In this document: positions 1 to 5,669 of the stretch, piece after piece
Numbering within the stretch: position 1 is the first letter of the stretch
Layout: every line of letters starts with the position of its first letter
Assembly: GCA_002372735.1 (NCBI GenBank)
Contig: DFIE01000116.1
Location: forward strand, 18,749 to 24,417
Length of the DNA stretch: 5,669 nt
DNA from: Clostridiales bacterium UBA3705
Lineage (GTDB): Bacteria > Bacillota_A > Clostridia > Oscillospirales > Oscillospiraceae
Reading direction: 5' to 3'
The notes under the pieces: generated by a model
The model's database searches: none
What the model saw: only the letters and a program-made list of their open reading frames with translations
Told to the model about the DNA's origin: nothing
Position numbers and translations under genes: made by a program

Positions 1-59
1 GGTAGAGCGCCACCTTGCCAAGGTGGAGGTAGCGAGTTCGAGCCTCGTCACCCGCTCCA
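1..59 (+). tRNA. tRNA-Gly (GCC anticodon), 5'-truncated by the window edge
   Basis: This is the 3' part of a glycine tRNA, which decodes GGC and GGU codons. The sequence shows the end of the D arm (GGTAGAGC from position 1), a 5-bp anticodon stem (10-14 with 22-26) around the loop TTGCCAA with anticodon GCC at 17-19, a short variable loop (27-31), and a T stem (32-36 with 44-48) around TTCGAGC. The acceptor 3' strand is at 49-55, the discriminator T at 56 and an encoded CCA at 57-59. The missing 5' acceptor strand would be predicted as GCGGGTG, as is common for tRNA-Gly. The gene is convergent with the minus-strand operon and followed directly by a terminator. The anticodon assignment is secure; the gene start is outside the window. 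Confidence 0.96.
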
Positions 60-89
60 AAGGCCAGCCGAGTTCGGCTGGCCTTTTTT
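60..89 (+). terminator. Rho-independent terminator of the tRNA-Gly transcript
   Basis: A perfect GC-rich inverted repeat (61-70 with 75-84, closing an AGTT loop) is followed at once by a run of six T (84-89). It begins right after the encoded CCA of the tRNA, so it should end the tRNA transcript on the plus strand. Read on the minus strand, the hairpin is preceded by an A run and followed only by TTTGG. It could therefore serve as a weak backup terminator for the convergent operon. Confidence 0.93.
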
Positions 90-98
90 GTCGTTTAC

Positions 99-139
99 AA
101 CAGCGGCCCGGGATCCCATACAGATCCCGGGCCGCTGTT
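99..139 (-). terminator. Strong hairpin at the end of the minus-strand operon, probable transcript 3' end
   Basis: A perfect 17-bp inverted repeat (99-115 with 123-139) encloses a 7-nt loop (116-122). The stem contains the GC-rich block GCGGCCCGGG. Its upstream arm on the minus strand begins at the last base of the TGA stop codon of the lipoprotein gene (139-141), so it sits exactly where an operon terminator is expected. Unlike a classical intrinsic terminator it has no clean T run on either side: the minus strand continues GTAAACGAC. It may act as an imperfect terminator or as a 3'-end-protecting structure. Position and stability are seen in the sequence; function is inferred. Confidence 0.72.
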
Positions 140-1272
140 CACGGTTCATTCTCTGGTTCTTCTTCTGCGGCTGTCATGCCGTCGCAGCGTGGATAGGTCT
201 CAGTGTCCCACTCGTACCCCTCCATCTCCTCATCGGTAAGCAGGCTCAGGGTTCTGGGAACCAGGGCGTCCTGGAGCAGATCCACATGGTAATATACTTC
301 GTCCACACAGACGATGTTCCAGAAGTAGGGCTCCCCTGCCCTGAAGCCCTCTACAATCAGACATTCCAGCTCGGATTGGGCACAGAGATAGCGGACCACT
401 GCGGCAAAGCTTCTGCTGTCCCCCACCCCCTGGCAGAGCAGTGAGTACACAGAGGCGTTTTCTTTATCCTCGCTGTAACGGAACCGGCTGGTGAGATAGC
501 CTGCAATCAGGTTCAGGCACTCTTCGTCGGTCTGGGCATAGTGCACGTAATTCTTTGCCGAGGCCAGCACTGCCTCCACCTCCGCCCGCATCCCGCGCAG
601 GCTCTGGCTGTCATCTGAATAGGTGAAGTGGGTTTCTACCACCCGCACATTCCCATCGTCCGGGTAGCAGGCGACGGAGATCTCCGGAATCTCAACAATC
701 AGATCGGGGTGCTCCATGCAGTAGCGGTACAGCTCCCCCTCCAGGTCCTCCTCCGCATAACCGGAGATCTGGAGCGTCACCGAGGACTGCCCCTGCGACA
801 GGGCGTCGATCATCCTGGCCAGGGCACTCTCTACGCCACGCACGGGCTCAATGGCTTCAATCTCCCGGGCAGACCGGCGGAACACCATATCCACCGAGAC
901 CATCCAGTCCCCCCGATAGGCGTAGCGCTCACAGTTGATGTAGTCTGTGGCGTAGGCCGCCACGGGATCCTCTGTGGTGAGATATTTGATGACCCGTTTC
1001 AGATCCTGCTCCACATCCCCGTCGTAGTTCACAAGCCACAGCTGACCGTGCTCCACACCGCCGGTGACAAAGCTTTGCAGAACGGTGCGCATGCTGTAAT
1101 AGTTGGACGCGCTGGGAATGGGAGCCTCTGTTTCCTCCACCGGCTCGGTAGTCTCCCGGTAGGAAAAAGGATCATCGTGGTCAGAAACCGAAAGGTATTC
1201 GTTGGGGATCACGCCCTTGCACCCGGCCAACGCCAGGGCAAGCAGCAGAACCACCGTCCAGACTCGTTTCAT
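139..1272 (-). CDS. Predicted lipoprotein with a degenerate transglutaminase-like domain
   Basis: This 377-residue exported lipoprotein is probably anchored to the outer face of the cytoplasmic membrane. Residues 1-18 form a type II signal peptide: M-K-R, a hydrophobic stretch, then lipobox LAGC with Cys18 as the lipidated residue. An acidic Thr/Glu/Pro-rich linker follows (about 38-54). I do not recognise residues 55-230 as a named domain. Residues 250-335 match the transglutaminase-like fold: GDSRSFAAVVRYLC (284-297) aligns with the usual GDC..FA..F..LL, YFWNIV (316-321) with HxWN.V, and YYHVD (327-331) with the Asp motif. The nucleophile Cys is Ser286 and the His is Tyr316; Asp331 is kept, so peptidase or cross-linking activity is doubtful. 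The start at 1272 is chosen over an in-frame ATG at 1431 because it gives the signal peptide, has a Shine-Dalgarno site, and avoids deep overlap with the topoisomerase gene. It is last in the operon. The fold call is fairly firm; the role is unknown. Confidence 0.88.
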   Translation of the reverse strand: MKRVWTVVLLLALALAGCKGVIPNEYLSVSDHDDPFSYRETTEPVEETEAPIPSASNYYSMRTVLQSFVTGGVEHGQLWLVNYDGDVEQDLKRVIKYLTTEDPVAAYATDYINCERYAYRGDWMVSVDMVFRRSAREIEAIEPVRGVESALARMIDALSQGQSSVTLQISGYAEEDLEGELYRYCMEHPDLIVEIPEISVACYPDDGNVRVVETHFTYSDDSQSLRGMRAEVEAVLASAKNYVHYAQTDEECLNLIAGYLTSRFRYSEDKENASVYSLLCQGVGDSRSFAAVVRYLCAQSELECLIVEGFRAGEPYFWNIVCVDEVYYHVDLLQDALVPRTLSLLTDEEMEGYEWDTETYPRCDGMTAAEEEPENEP

Positions 1273-1279
1273 CTGATCA

Positions 1280-1285
1280 CTTCCC
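1280..1285 (-). promoter_or_regulatory. Ribosome binding site of the lipoprotein gene (decides the start)
   Basis: The minus strand reads GGGAAG seven bases before the ATG at 1272. This fits translation starting at the lipoprotein signal peptide rather than at the in-frame ATG at 1431, which lies inside the upstream topoisomerase gene. Confidence 0.7.
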
Positions 1286-1300
1286 GTTGTTGTTTTTCGC

Positions 1301-3547
1301 CTACTCCAGGGCAAGGGACGTCTGTTTTTCTTCTCTGTCCTCATCCCGCAGCAGGGCGCCGGCGGCAGGGATGGTCTTGGTGCGGTAGCGACTCTGATTT
1401 TGGATGCCACTCTGCTCCAGCAGCAGCGCATGGCTGAGCAGCGCCCGTTTTTTCAGCGTCAGCACCGCCACACCCTGGGTGGAGCGGCTGGTTTTGGGGG
1501 TGAGCTGCGCCGAAGAGAAGATCAGGGCCCGGTTTTCGGTGGAGTAGAGCACCACCTGGGTCTCCTGCTGCAGCAGCAGAATGCCCTTGAGCGGGCTCTT
1601 ATCGCTGTAGGCGCCGGTGAGCTTCTTGCGGTTGGACTTGGTTGCATAGGCGGACAGCTCCACCTTGGCAACCTTGCCGTTTTCATAGAGAAACAGGATA
1701 GACCCGCTGTAGTCACCGGGCAGGCAGACCTTTACCACAAACTCCCCTTCGTCCATCTGCAGCTTTTGCGGCAGATAATCACCAAGGACAGAGGCCTTTC
1801 CATCGGGGAACGCATCGCACCTGGTCTTATAAACCTGGCACAGGTTGGTGAACACCAGCAGCTCCGCCTGGTTGGTGGTCTGGGCGCTGAAGTCCAGGGC
1901 GTCTCCCTCTTTGAATTTTTGCTCGCCGGACATCCGCAGGGACTGGGGTGTAATCTTTTTAAAGTAGCCCTGCTTTGAGACAAAGACGGTGACCGGATAG
2001 TCCGGCACGGGTTCAGATTCCTCTTCCTCGTACTCTACAGTGTCGTAGACAATGCCGGTGCGCCGGTCCTGGCCGAATTTTTTGGCCACCTGCTCCAGCT
2101 CCCGGATGATAATGGTCTTCACCCTGGCGTCGCTCTTGAGAATCCTCTCCAGGTCTTCGATTTCCTTTTGCAGGCTCTCCGTCTCGCTGGTCCGCTTGAG
2201 AATATACTCCTTGTTGATGTTGCGCAGCTTAATTTCCGCCACAAAATTGGCCTGGATCTCGTCGATTCCAAAGCCGATCATCAGGTTGGGGATGACCTCC
2301 GCGTCAGACTCCGTCTCCCGGATAATCCGGATTGCCTTGTCAATGTCCAGCAGAATCTTGCCCAGGCCCAGCAGCAGATGGAGCTTTTCCCGCTTTTTTT
2401 GCAGCTGGTACCAGGTACGGCGACGAATGCCGTCCACCCGCCAGGCGGACCACTCCTCCAGAATCTCTCGCACGCCCATCACCCTGGGCATGCCTGCAAT
2501 CAGCAGATTGAAGTTGCAGGGAAAGCTGTCCTGCAGGGGGGTGTAGCGGAACAGCTTTTGCATCAGCTTTTCCGGGTCGATCCCCCGCTTGAGATCGATT
2601 GCCAGCTTCAGGCCGGACAGGTCGGTCTCGTCACGCATGTCGTTGATTTCCCGGATTTTGCCGGCCTTGATCAGCTCCGCCACCTTGTCGATAATCGCCT
2701 CAGTGGAGGCTGTGTAGGGAATCTCGTAGATTTCAATGAGATTTCCCTCCTTGACGTAGCGCCACCGGGCACGGACCTTAAAGCTGCCCCGTCCGGTTTC
2801 ATAAATCCGGGTCATCTCTGCCGGATCGTATAGAATCTCTCCGCCGGTGGGGAAATCCGGGGCGGGCAGCGTCTGCAGCAGCTCGCACTTGGGGTCGCGC
2901 AGATAAGCGATGGTGGTTTCGCAGACCTCCCGCAGATTGAAGCCGCAGATATTGCTGGCCATGCCCACGGCGATACCGCTGTTGTTGGCCACCAGCACAT
3001 TGGGAAAGCTTGTGGGCAGCAGAGTGGGCTCCTTCATGGTGCCGTCGTAGTTGTCCACCATGTCCACGGTGTCAAAATCAATGTCGCGGAAGAGCTCCTG
3101 GCAGATCGGGTCCAGCTTGGCCTCTGTATATCTGGGGGCGGCGTAGGCCATATCACGGGAATACACCTTGCCGAAGTTGCCCTTGGAATCCACAAAGGGA
3201 TGCAGCAGCGCACCGTTGCCCCGGCTCAGACGGACCATGGTCTCATAGATGGCTGCGTCGCCATGGGGGTTGAGCTTCATGGTGGCGCCCACGATGTTGG
3301 CGGATTTGGTCCGTCCGCCGGTGAGCAGCCCCATTTTGTACATGGTGTACAGCAGCTTTCTGTGGGAGGGCTTAAAGCCGTCGATCTCCGGGATCGCCCG
3401 GGAGACAATCACGCTCATGGCGTAGGGCATATAGTTCCACTCCAGGGTGTCACAGATGCCCTGCTCCTGCAGCTCGGCATGGAGCCCCTCCACATTGGGG
3501 TCCATCACTTTTTTCTGAGTATCATCAACTTTTTTCTTCTTCGCCAT
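1301..3547 (-). CDS. Type IIA DNA topoisomerase subunit A (GyrA/ParC-like, divergent)
   Basis: This is the DNA breakage-reunion subunit of a type II topoisomerase, which pairs with the B subunit encoded two genes upstream to pass one duplex through another. It has 748 residues, close to E. coli ParC (752) and shorter than typical GyrA. After a Lys-rich N-terminus come the winged-helix/tower core (about 30-500) and a beta-pinwheel C-terminal domain (about 515-720). The active-site Tyr140 is in AAPRYTE, next to Arg139. Lys59 and His62 of DGFKPSHRK and the HGD motif (95-97) are kept. A long charged helical region (about 375-490) fits the coiled-coil tower. Departures from the family: Ala98 and Glu102 replace the usual Ser and Asp of the quinolone-contact region, Phe181 replaces the DNA-intercalating Ile, and Pro138 replaces Met. 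No GyrA box (QRRGGKG-like) is visible in the first blade, which favours a topoisomerase IV-like role over gyrase. GyrA versus ParC cannot be settled by eye, so no symbol is given. Confidence 0.95.
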   Translation of the reverse strand: MAKKKKVDDTQKKVMDPNVEGLHAELQEQGICDTLEWNYMPYAMSVIVSRAIPEIDGFKPSHRKLLYTMYKMGLLTGGRTKSANIVGATMKLNPHGDAAIYETMVRLSRGNGALLHPFVDSKGNFGKVYSRDMAYAAPRYTEAKLDPICQELFRDIDFDTVDMVDNYDGTMKEPTLLPTSFPNVLVANNSGIAVGMASNICGFNLREVCETTIAYLRDPKCELLQTLPAPDFPTGGEILYDPAEMTRIYETGRGSFKVRARWRYVKEGNLIEIYEIPYTASTEAIIDKVAELIKAGKIREINDMRDETDLSGLKLAIDLKRGIDPEKLMQKLFRYTPLQDSFPCNFNLLIAGMPRVMGVREILEEWSAWRVDGIRRRTWYQLQKKREKLHLLLGLGKILLDIDKAIRIIRETESDAEVIPNLMIGFGIDEIQANFVAEIKLRNINKEYILKRTSETESLQKEIEDLERILKSDARVKTIIIRELEQVAKKFGQDRRTGIVYDTVEYEEEESEPVPDYPVTVFVSKQGYFKKITPQSLRMSGEQKFKEGDALDFSAQTTNQAELLVFTNLCQVYKTRCDAFPDGKASVLGDYLPQKLQMDEGEFVVKVCLPGDYSGSILFLYENGKVAKVELSAYATKSNRKKLTGAYSDKSPLKGILLLQQETQVVLYSTENRALIFSSAQLTPKTSRSTQGVAVLTLKKRALLSHALLLEQSGIQNQSRYRTKTIPAAGALLRDEDREEKQTSLALE

Positions 3548-3549
3548 TG

Positions 3550-3555
3550 TTCCTT
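3550..3555 (-). promoter_or_regulatory. Ribosome binding site of the topoisomerase A gene, overlapping the upstream stop codon
   Basis: The minus strand reads TAAGGAACAATG: an AAGGAA element overlaps the TAA stop of the acyltransferase gene (3554-3556) and lies very close to the ATG at 3547. Only six bases separate the two genes, so translation of subunit A is probably coupled to termination of the acyltransferase. Confidence 0.6.
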
Positions 3556-4717
3556 ATCCAATCCATTTCGTATACAGTCTGTCAAATACGGAAACAGCTT
3601 CCCGCTCTGCAGCAACAGTGTACTTTTTGATGCCAATCAGCTGGCAGATCCGGTCTCTGAGCGCGTCTACCCCGGCCAGCACTGCAAAAATGCCCACAGC
3701 CGCGCCGCAGACCGCCAGGGGCAGCAGCGGCACAGAGATGCCCGCAAAGGCTGTAAAGGCGTTTTGCAGCAGCTGCCAGATGCCGTAATGCACATGCAGA
3801 ATATACACGCCGAAGGTGCGCGGCGCGGCCCACCGGATCAGCCCGGCAGACAGCCCCTTGGGCCGCAGCCTGGAAAACAGCTCCAGCACGCAGAGACTGA
3901 ACCACACCTGCAACGGACTGGTGTATCCCCACAGGGCCGGCATCCAGGTTTCATTCGAGTCGTTCGGCTGCAGATGTCCATAGCCCACGCCGCAGCTGAC
4001 AAGCAGTACGCACAGCAGGGCAAATCCTGCCAGGCTCCGGCCACTGCACCGGCACAGCAGGCCCGTGCGCCGCAGCAGGCCGCCCAACAGATAAAGCAGC
4101 GTCAGCCATACGGCGCTGTAGCCCGATGCCAGGTGAAAGGTATCACCGTGAAACAGCACGCCCAGGAAGGCCCCGGGGATCAGCAAACAGGAAATGCCCC
4201 AGAACAGCCCCACAGCCTGCCGGCGGGACAGGGCCAGGATGCCCCTGTTCAGCAGCGGTGAGAGGAAAAACACCACACTGTACGCCGAGAAGTACCAAAA
4301 CGCCCCCATGGTCACCGGCAGCAGGCTGCGCAGCCAGATGTCCTCCGGCACAGAGCCCGGCGCCAGAGCTGTGCAAACCAGGCACTCCGCCAGGCTGATG
4401 CCCCACACCTGGAGCCAGAGCTGTAGATATCTGGACAGGCGGAAGCGCCCGTGGAGCATCACATAGCCGGAGATCATCCCGTACAGGTCCACTGAGGCCA
4501 TGCAGGCAGCGCGCAGCGGCAGCGTGGCCAGATCCTTCGCCGTGCCGGTGCCCAGTGCGGCGGCAATTCCGCCCCGGTTGAACAGATGCAGCGTGACAAT
4601 CAGCACCATGGACACAATGCGCAGGGCATCAATCCCCAGATTTCTCTGCGGCCCGCAGTGGCCGGTCGGGTCTGCTGCAGCAGACGCTGGGCGGGGCGCT
4701 GCGGCAAGGGGGCTCAT
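3554..4717 (-). CDS. Integral-membrane acyltransferase, acyltransferase-3 family
   Basis: This 387-residue multi-pass membrane protein probably moves an acyl group (often acetyl) onto a cell-surface sugar or lipid. Members of the acyltransferase-3 family include the O-antigen acetylase OafA, the peptidoglycan O-acetyltransferase OatA and WecH. Family hallmarks seen: the N-terminal R..GIDALR...(V)..H motif (Arg25, Asp30, Arg33, His44) entering the first membrane helix, SVDLYGMISGYVM (75-87) matching the usual GVDLFFVISGYL, FWYFSAY (140-146), and the late helix motif TFGVYILHVHYGIW (301-314). About ten hydrophobic segments are visible, at roughly 34-46, 73-89, 98-118, 138-154, 168-188, 200-215, 229-246, 268-282, 300-316 and 328-350. 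No extracellular SGNH domain is attached. The start ATG overlaps the upstream stop codon as ATGA with no strong Shine-Dalgarno, suggesting coupled reinitiation. The first 24 residues are Ala/Pro-rich and not conserved-looking. The substrate cannot be told from sequence. Its place between two topoisomerase subunits is odd. Confidence 0.9.
   Translation of the reverse strand: MSPLAAAPRPASAAADPTGHCGPQRNLGIDALRIVSMVLIVTLHLFNRGGIAAALGTGTAKDLATLPLRAACMASVDLYGMISGYVMLHGRFRLSRYLQLWLQVWGISLAECLVCTALAPGSVPEDIWLRSLLPVTMGAFWYFSAYSVVFFLSPLLNRGILALSRRQAVGLFWGISCLLIPGAFLGVLFHGDTFHLASGYSAVWLTLLYLLGGLLRRTGLLCRCSGRSLAGFALLCVLLVSCGVGYGHLQPNDSNETWMPALWGYTSPLQVWFSLCVLELFSRLRPKGLSAGLIRWAAPRTFGVYILHVHYGIWQLLQNAFTAFAGISVPLLPLAVCGAAVGIFAVLAGVDALRDRICQLIGIKKYTVAAEREAVSVFDRLYTKWIG
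4714..4717 (-). other. ATGA stop/start overlap joining topoisomerase B and acyltransferase genes
   Basis: On the minus strand the acyltransferase ATG (4717-4715) overlaps the TGA stop (4716-4714) of the topoisomerase B gene. No good Shine-Dalgarno precedes it, so the acyltransferase is probably translated by ribosomes that finish the upstream gene. This ties the two genes to one mRNA. Confidence 0.85.
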
Positions 4718-5669
4718 GACAGGTCCGCCAGGTCCAGATATTTGTAGCCGTTGTCGGCAATATAATCCTTTCTGGCCTGGAGATTGTCCCCCAAGAGCAT
4801 ATCAAAGTAAATTGCAGTACGCTGGGCGTCGTCCGGCATGACCCGGATCAGTCTGCGGGTGGCCGGGTTCATGGTGGTCATCCACATCATTTCAGGCTCG
4901 TTTTCGCCCAAACCCTTGGAGCGCTGGATGGTGAGCTTCTTCCCCTCCAGCTTGGTCAGGATTTCCGCCTTTTCAGCCTCGGTATAGGCAAACCAGGTTT
5001 TATCCTTGCAGTTAATCTCAAACAGAGGCGACTCTGCAATGTAGACGTACCCCTCTTTGATCAGGGTGGGCACCAGGCGGTAAATCATGGTGAGAATCAG
5101 GGTGCGGATCTGGTAGCCGTCGTAGTCGGCATCGGTGCAGATCACGATTTTGTTCCAGCGCAGGTTGTTCAGGTCGAACTCTGTGAGATCCTTCACCCGC
5201 TTTTCCTTCACCTCGACACCGCAGCCCAGCACCCGGAGCAGGTCGGTGATAATCTCGCTTTTGAAGATTTTTCCGTAATCCGCCTTCAGGCAGTTCAGGA
5301 TTTTGCCCCGGACGGGCATAATGCCCTGGAACTCCGCGTCCCGGCCCAGCTTGACAGAGCCCAATGCGGAGTCGCCCTCCACGATATACAGCTCCCGGAC
5401 GTTGGGGTCCTTGCTGCGGCAGTCCACAAACTTCTGGACCCGGTTGGCAATATCCAGGTTGCCGGAGAGCTTTTTCTTCACCGTCAGCCTGGCCTTTTCC
5501 GCGGTTTCCCGGCTGCGCTTATTCACCAGAACCTGGGCCGCGATCATCTCGGCCTCCTGCTTGTTCTCGATGAAATACACCTGGAGCCTGCTGCGGAAGA
5601 ATTCCACCATAGCGTCCTGGATGAACTTGTTGGTGATGGCCTTTTTGGTCTGGTTTTCGTAGGACGTCT
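4714..5669 (-). CDS. Type IIA DNA topoisomerase subunit B (GyrB/ParE-like), C-terminal part, 5'-truncated
   Basis: This is the TOPRIM half of the ATP-hydrolysing subunit of a type II topoisomerase; the GHKL ATPase domain lies beyond the window. 317 residues are visible. The reading frame is open to the edge, so the first visible Met (5610-5608) is internal: upstream residues TSYENQTKKAITN match the FENQTK motif just before TOPRIM. The TOPRIM motifs are EGDSALGS (5356-5379) with the metal-binding Glu, PVRGKILN, and TDADYDG (all three acidic residues kept, 5119-5133). Further on are GYVYIAESPLFEI and the C-terminal KGLGENEP...TTMNPATRR motif that contacts the A subunit. Departures from GyrB/ParE consensus are EGDSALGS for EGDSAGGS, DGYQIR for DG.HIR and PLFEI for PLYK/R. 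The quinolone-related Asp of EGD and Lys of RGK are unchanged. It is transcribed first of the four genes here, and its partner subunit A follows after the acyltransferase. GyrB versus ParE is left open. Confidence 0.94.
   Translation of the reverse strand, partial: TSYENQTKKAITNKFIQDAMVEFFRSRLQVYFIENKQEAEMIAAQVLVNKRSRETAEKARLTVKKKLSGNLDIANRVQKFVDCRSKDPNVRELYIVEGDSALGSVKLGRDAEFQGIMPVRGKILNCLKADYGKIFKSEIITDLLRVLGCGVEVKEKRVKDLTEFDLNNLRWNKIVICTDADYDGYQIRTLILTMIYRLVPTLIKEGYVYIAESPLFEINCKDKTWFAYTEAEKAEILTKLEGKKLTIQRSKGLGENEPEMMWMTTMNPATRRLIRVMPDDAQRTAIYFDMLLGDNLQARKDYIADNGYKYLDLADLS

Noticed and set aside
1..59. tRNA 3' end as an integration (att) site for a mobile element
   Set aside because: I saw no second copy of the tRNA 3' end and no integrase in the window. 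The neighbouring genes look chromosomal.
1273..1431. N-terminal extension of the lipoprotein to an upstream in-frame ATG at 1431
   Set aside because: The extension would bury the lipoprotein signal peptide, overlap the topoisomerase gene by about 130 bases, and has low-complexity shadow-frame composition. The ATG at 1272 has its own ribosome binding site.
628..1437. Plus-strand open frame of 269 codons opposite the lipoprotein gene
   Set aside because: It is antisense to a gene with a clear signal peptide and fold, and has no recognisable motif or convincing ribosome binding site.
3200..4261. Long plus-strand open frame (353 codons) opposite the topoisomerase A / acyltransferase junction
   Set aside because: It spans two well-supported minus-strand genes and its translation is rich in Gln, Ala, Pro and His with no domain, typical of the antisense frame of GC-rich coding DNA.
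4671..4684. 14-bp perfect palindrome TCTGCTGCAGCAGA near the start of the acyltransferase gene
   Set aside because: It lies inside coding sequence for an Ala-rich stretch built from GCA/GCT-type codons, and similar CTGCAGCAG runs occur elsewhere in the coding DNA. It is best explained by codon composition.
5608..5610. Start of the topoisomerase B gene at the ATG at 5610
   Set aside because: The frame stays open to the window edge and the upstream residues match the conserved FENQTK region, so this Met is internal to a longer protein.

Overview
The window looks like chromosomal DNA from a moderately GC-rich member of the Firmicutes (Clostridia). By general resemblance I would place it near the Oscillospiraceae, such as Flavonifractor or Intestinimonas. 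The basis is a tRNA gene with encoded CCA, a divergent second type IIA topoisomerase of the kind found in that group, and a lipoprotein with a transglutaminase-like fold. Taxonomy is inference; no 16S or other marker is present.

Layout. Positions 1-59 (+) are the 3' part of a tRNA-Gly(GCC) gene whose 5' end lies outside the window, followed by a strong Rho-independent terminator. A second, very stable 17-bp hairpin (99-139) follows, overlapping the stop codon of the last gene of a minus-strand operon that fills the rest of the window. Read in transcription order (high to low coordinates), that operon contains: the C-terminal half of a GyrB/ParE-like topoisomerase subunit (4714-5669, cut by the window edge); an integral-membrane acyltransferase of the acyltransferase-3 family (3554-4717, ATGA overlap with the previous gene); a GyrA/ParC-like topoisomerase subunit (1301-3547, 6 nt after the acyltransferase); and a lipoprotein with a degenerate transglutaminase-like domain (139-1272, 28 nt after the topoisomerase). 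The tight spacing implies one transcript. Its promoter is outside the window.

How the genes work together. The B and A subunits should form a heterotetrameric type II topoisomerase: the B subunit carries the TOPRIM metal site and, outside the window, the ATPase, and the A subunit carries the DNA-cleaving tyrosine. Both keep their core catalytic residues but differ from textbook GyrA/ParC and GyrB/ParE at several otherwise conserved positions, including both main quinolone-contact positions and the DNA-intercalating isoleucine of the A subunit. The A subunit has no recognisable GyrA box, so it resembles topoisomerase IV more than gyrase. The membrane acyltransferase between the subunits and the lipoprotein after them have no obvious functional link to DNA topology. 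They are probably cell-envelope genes sharing the transcript.

The best leads are the acyltransferase lodged between two topoisomerase subunits, the non-canonical active-site region of the topoisomerase, and the apparent loss of the catalytic Cys and His in the transglutaminase-like lipoprotein. I saw no mobile element, CRISPR array or clearly new system.
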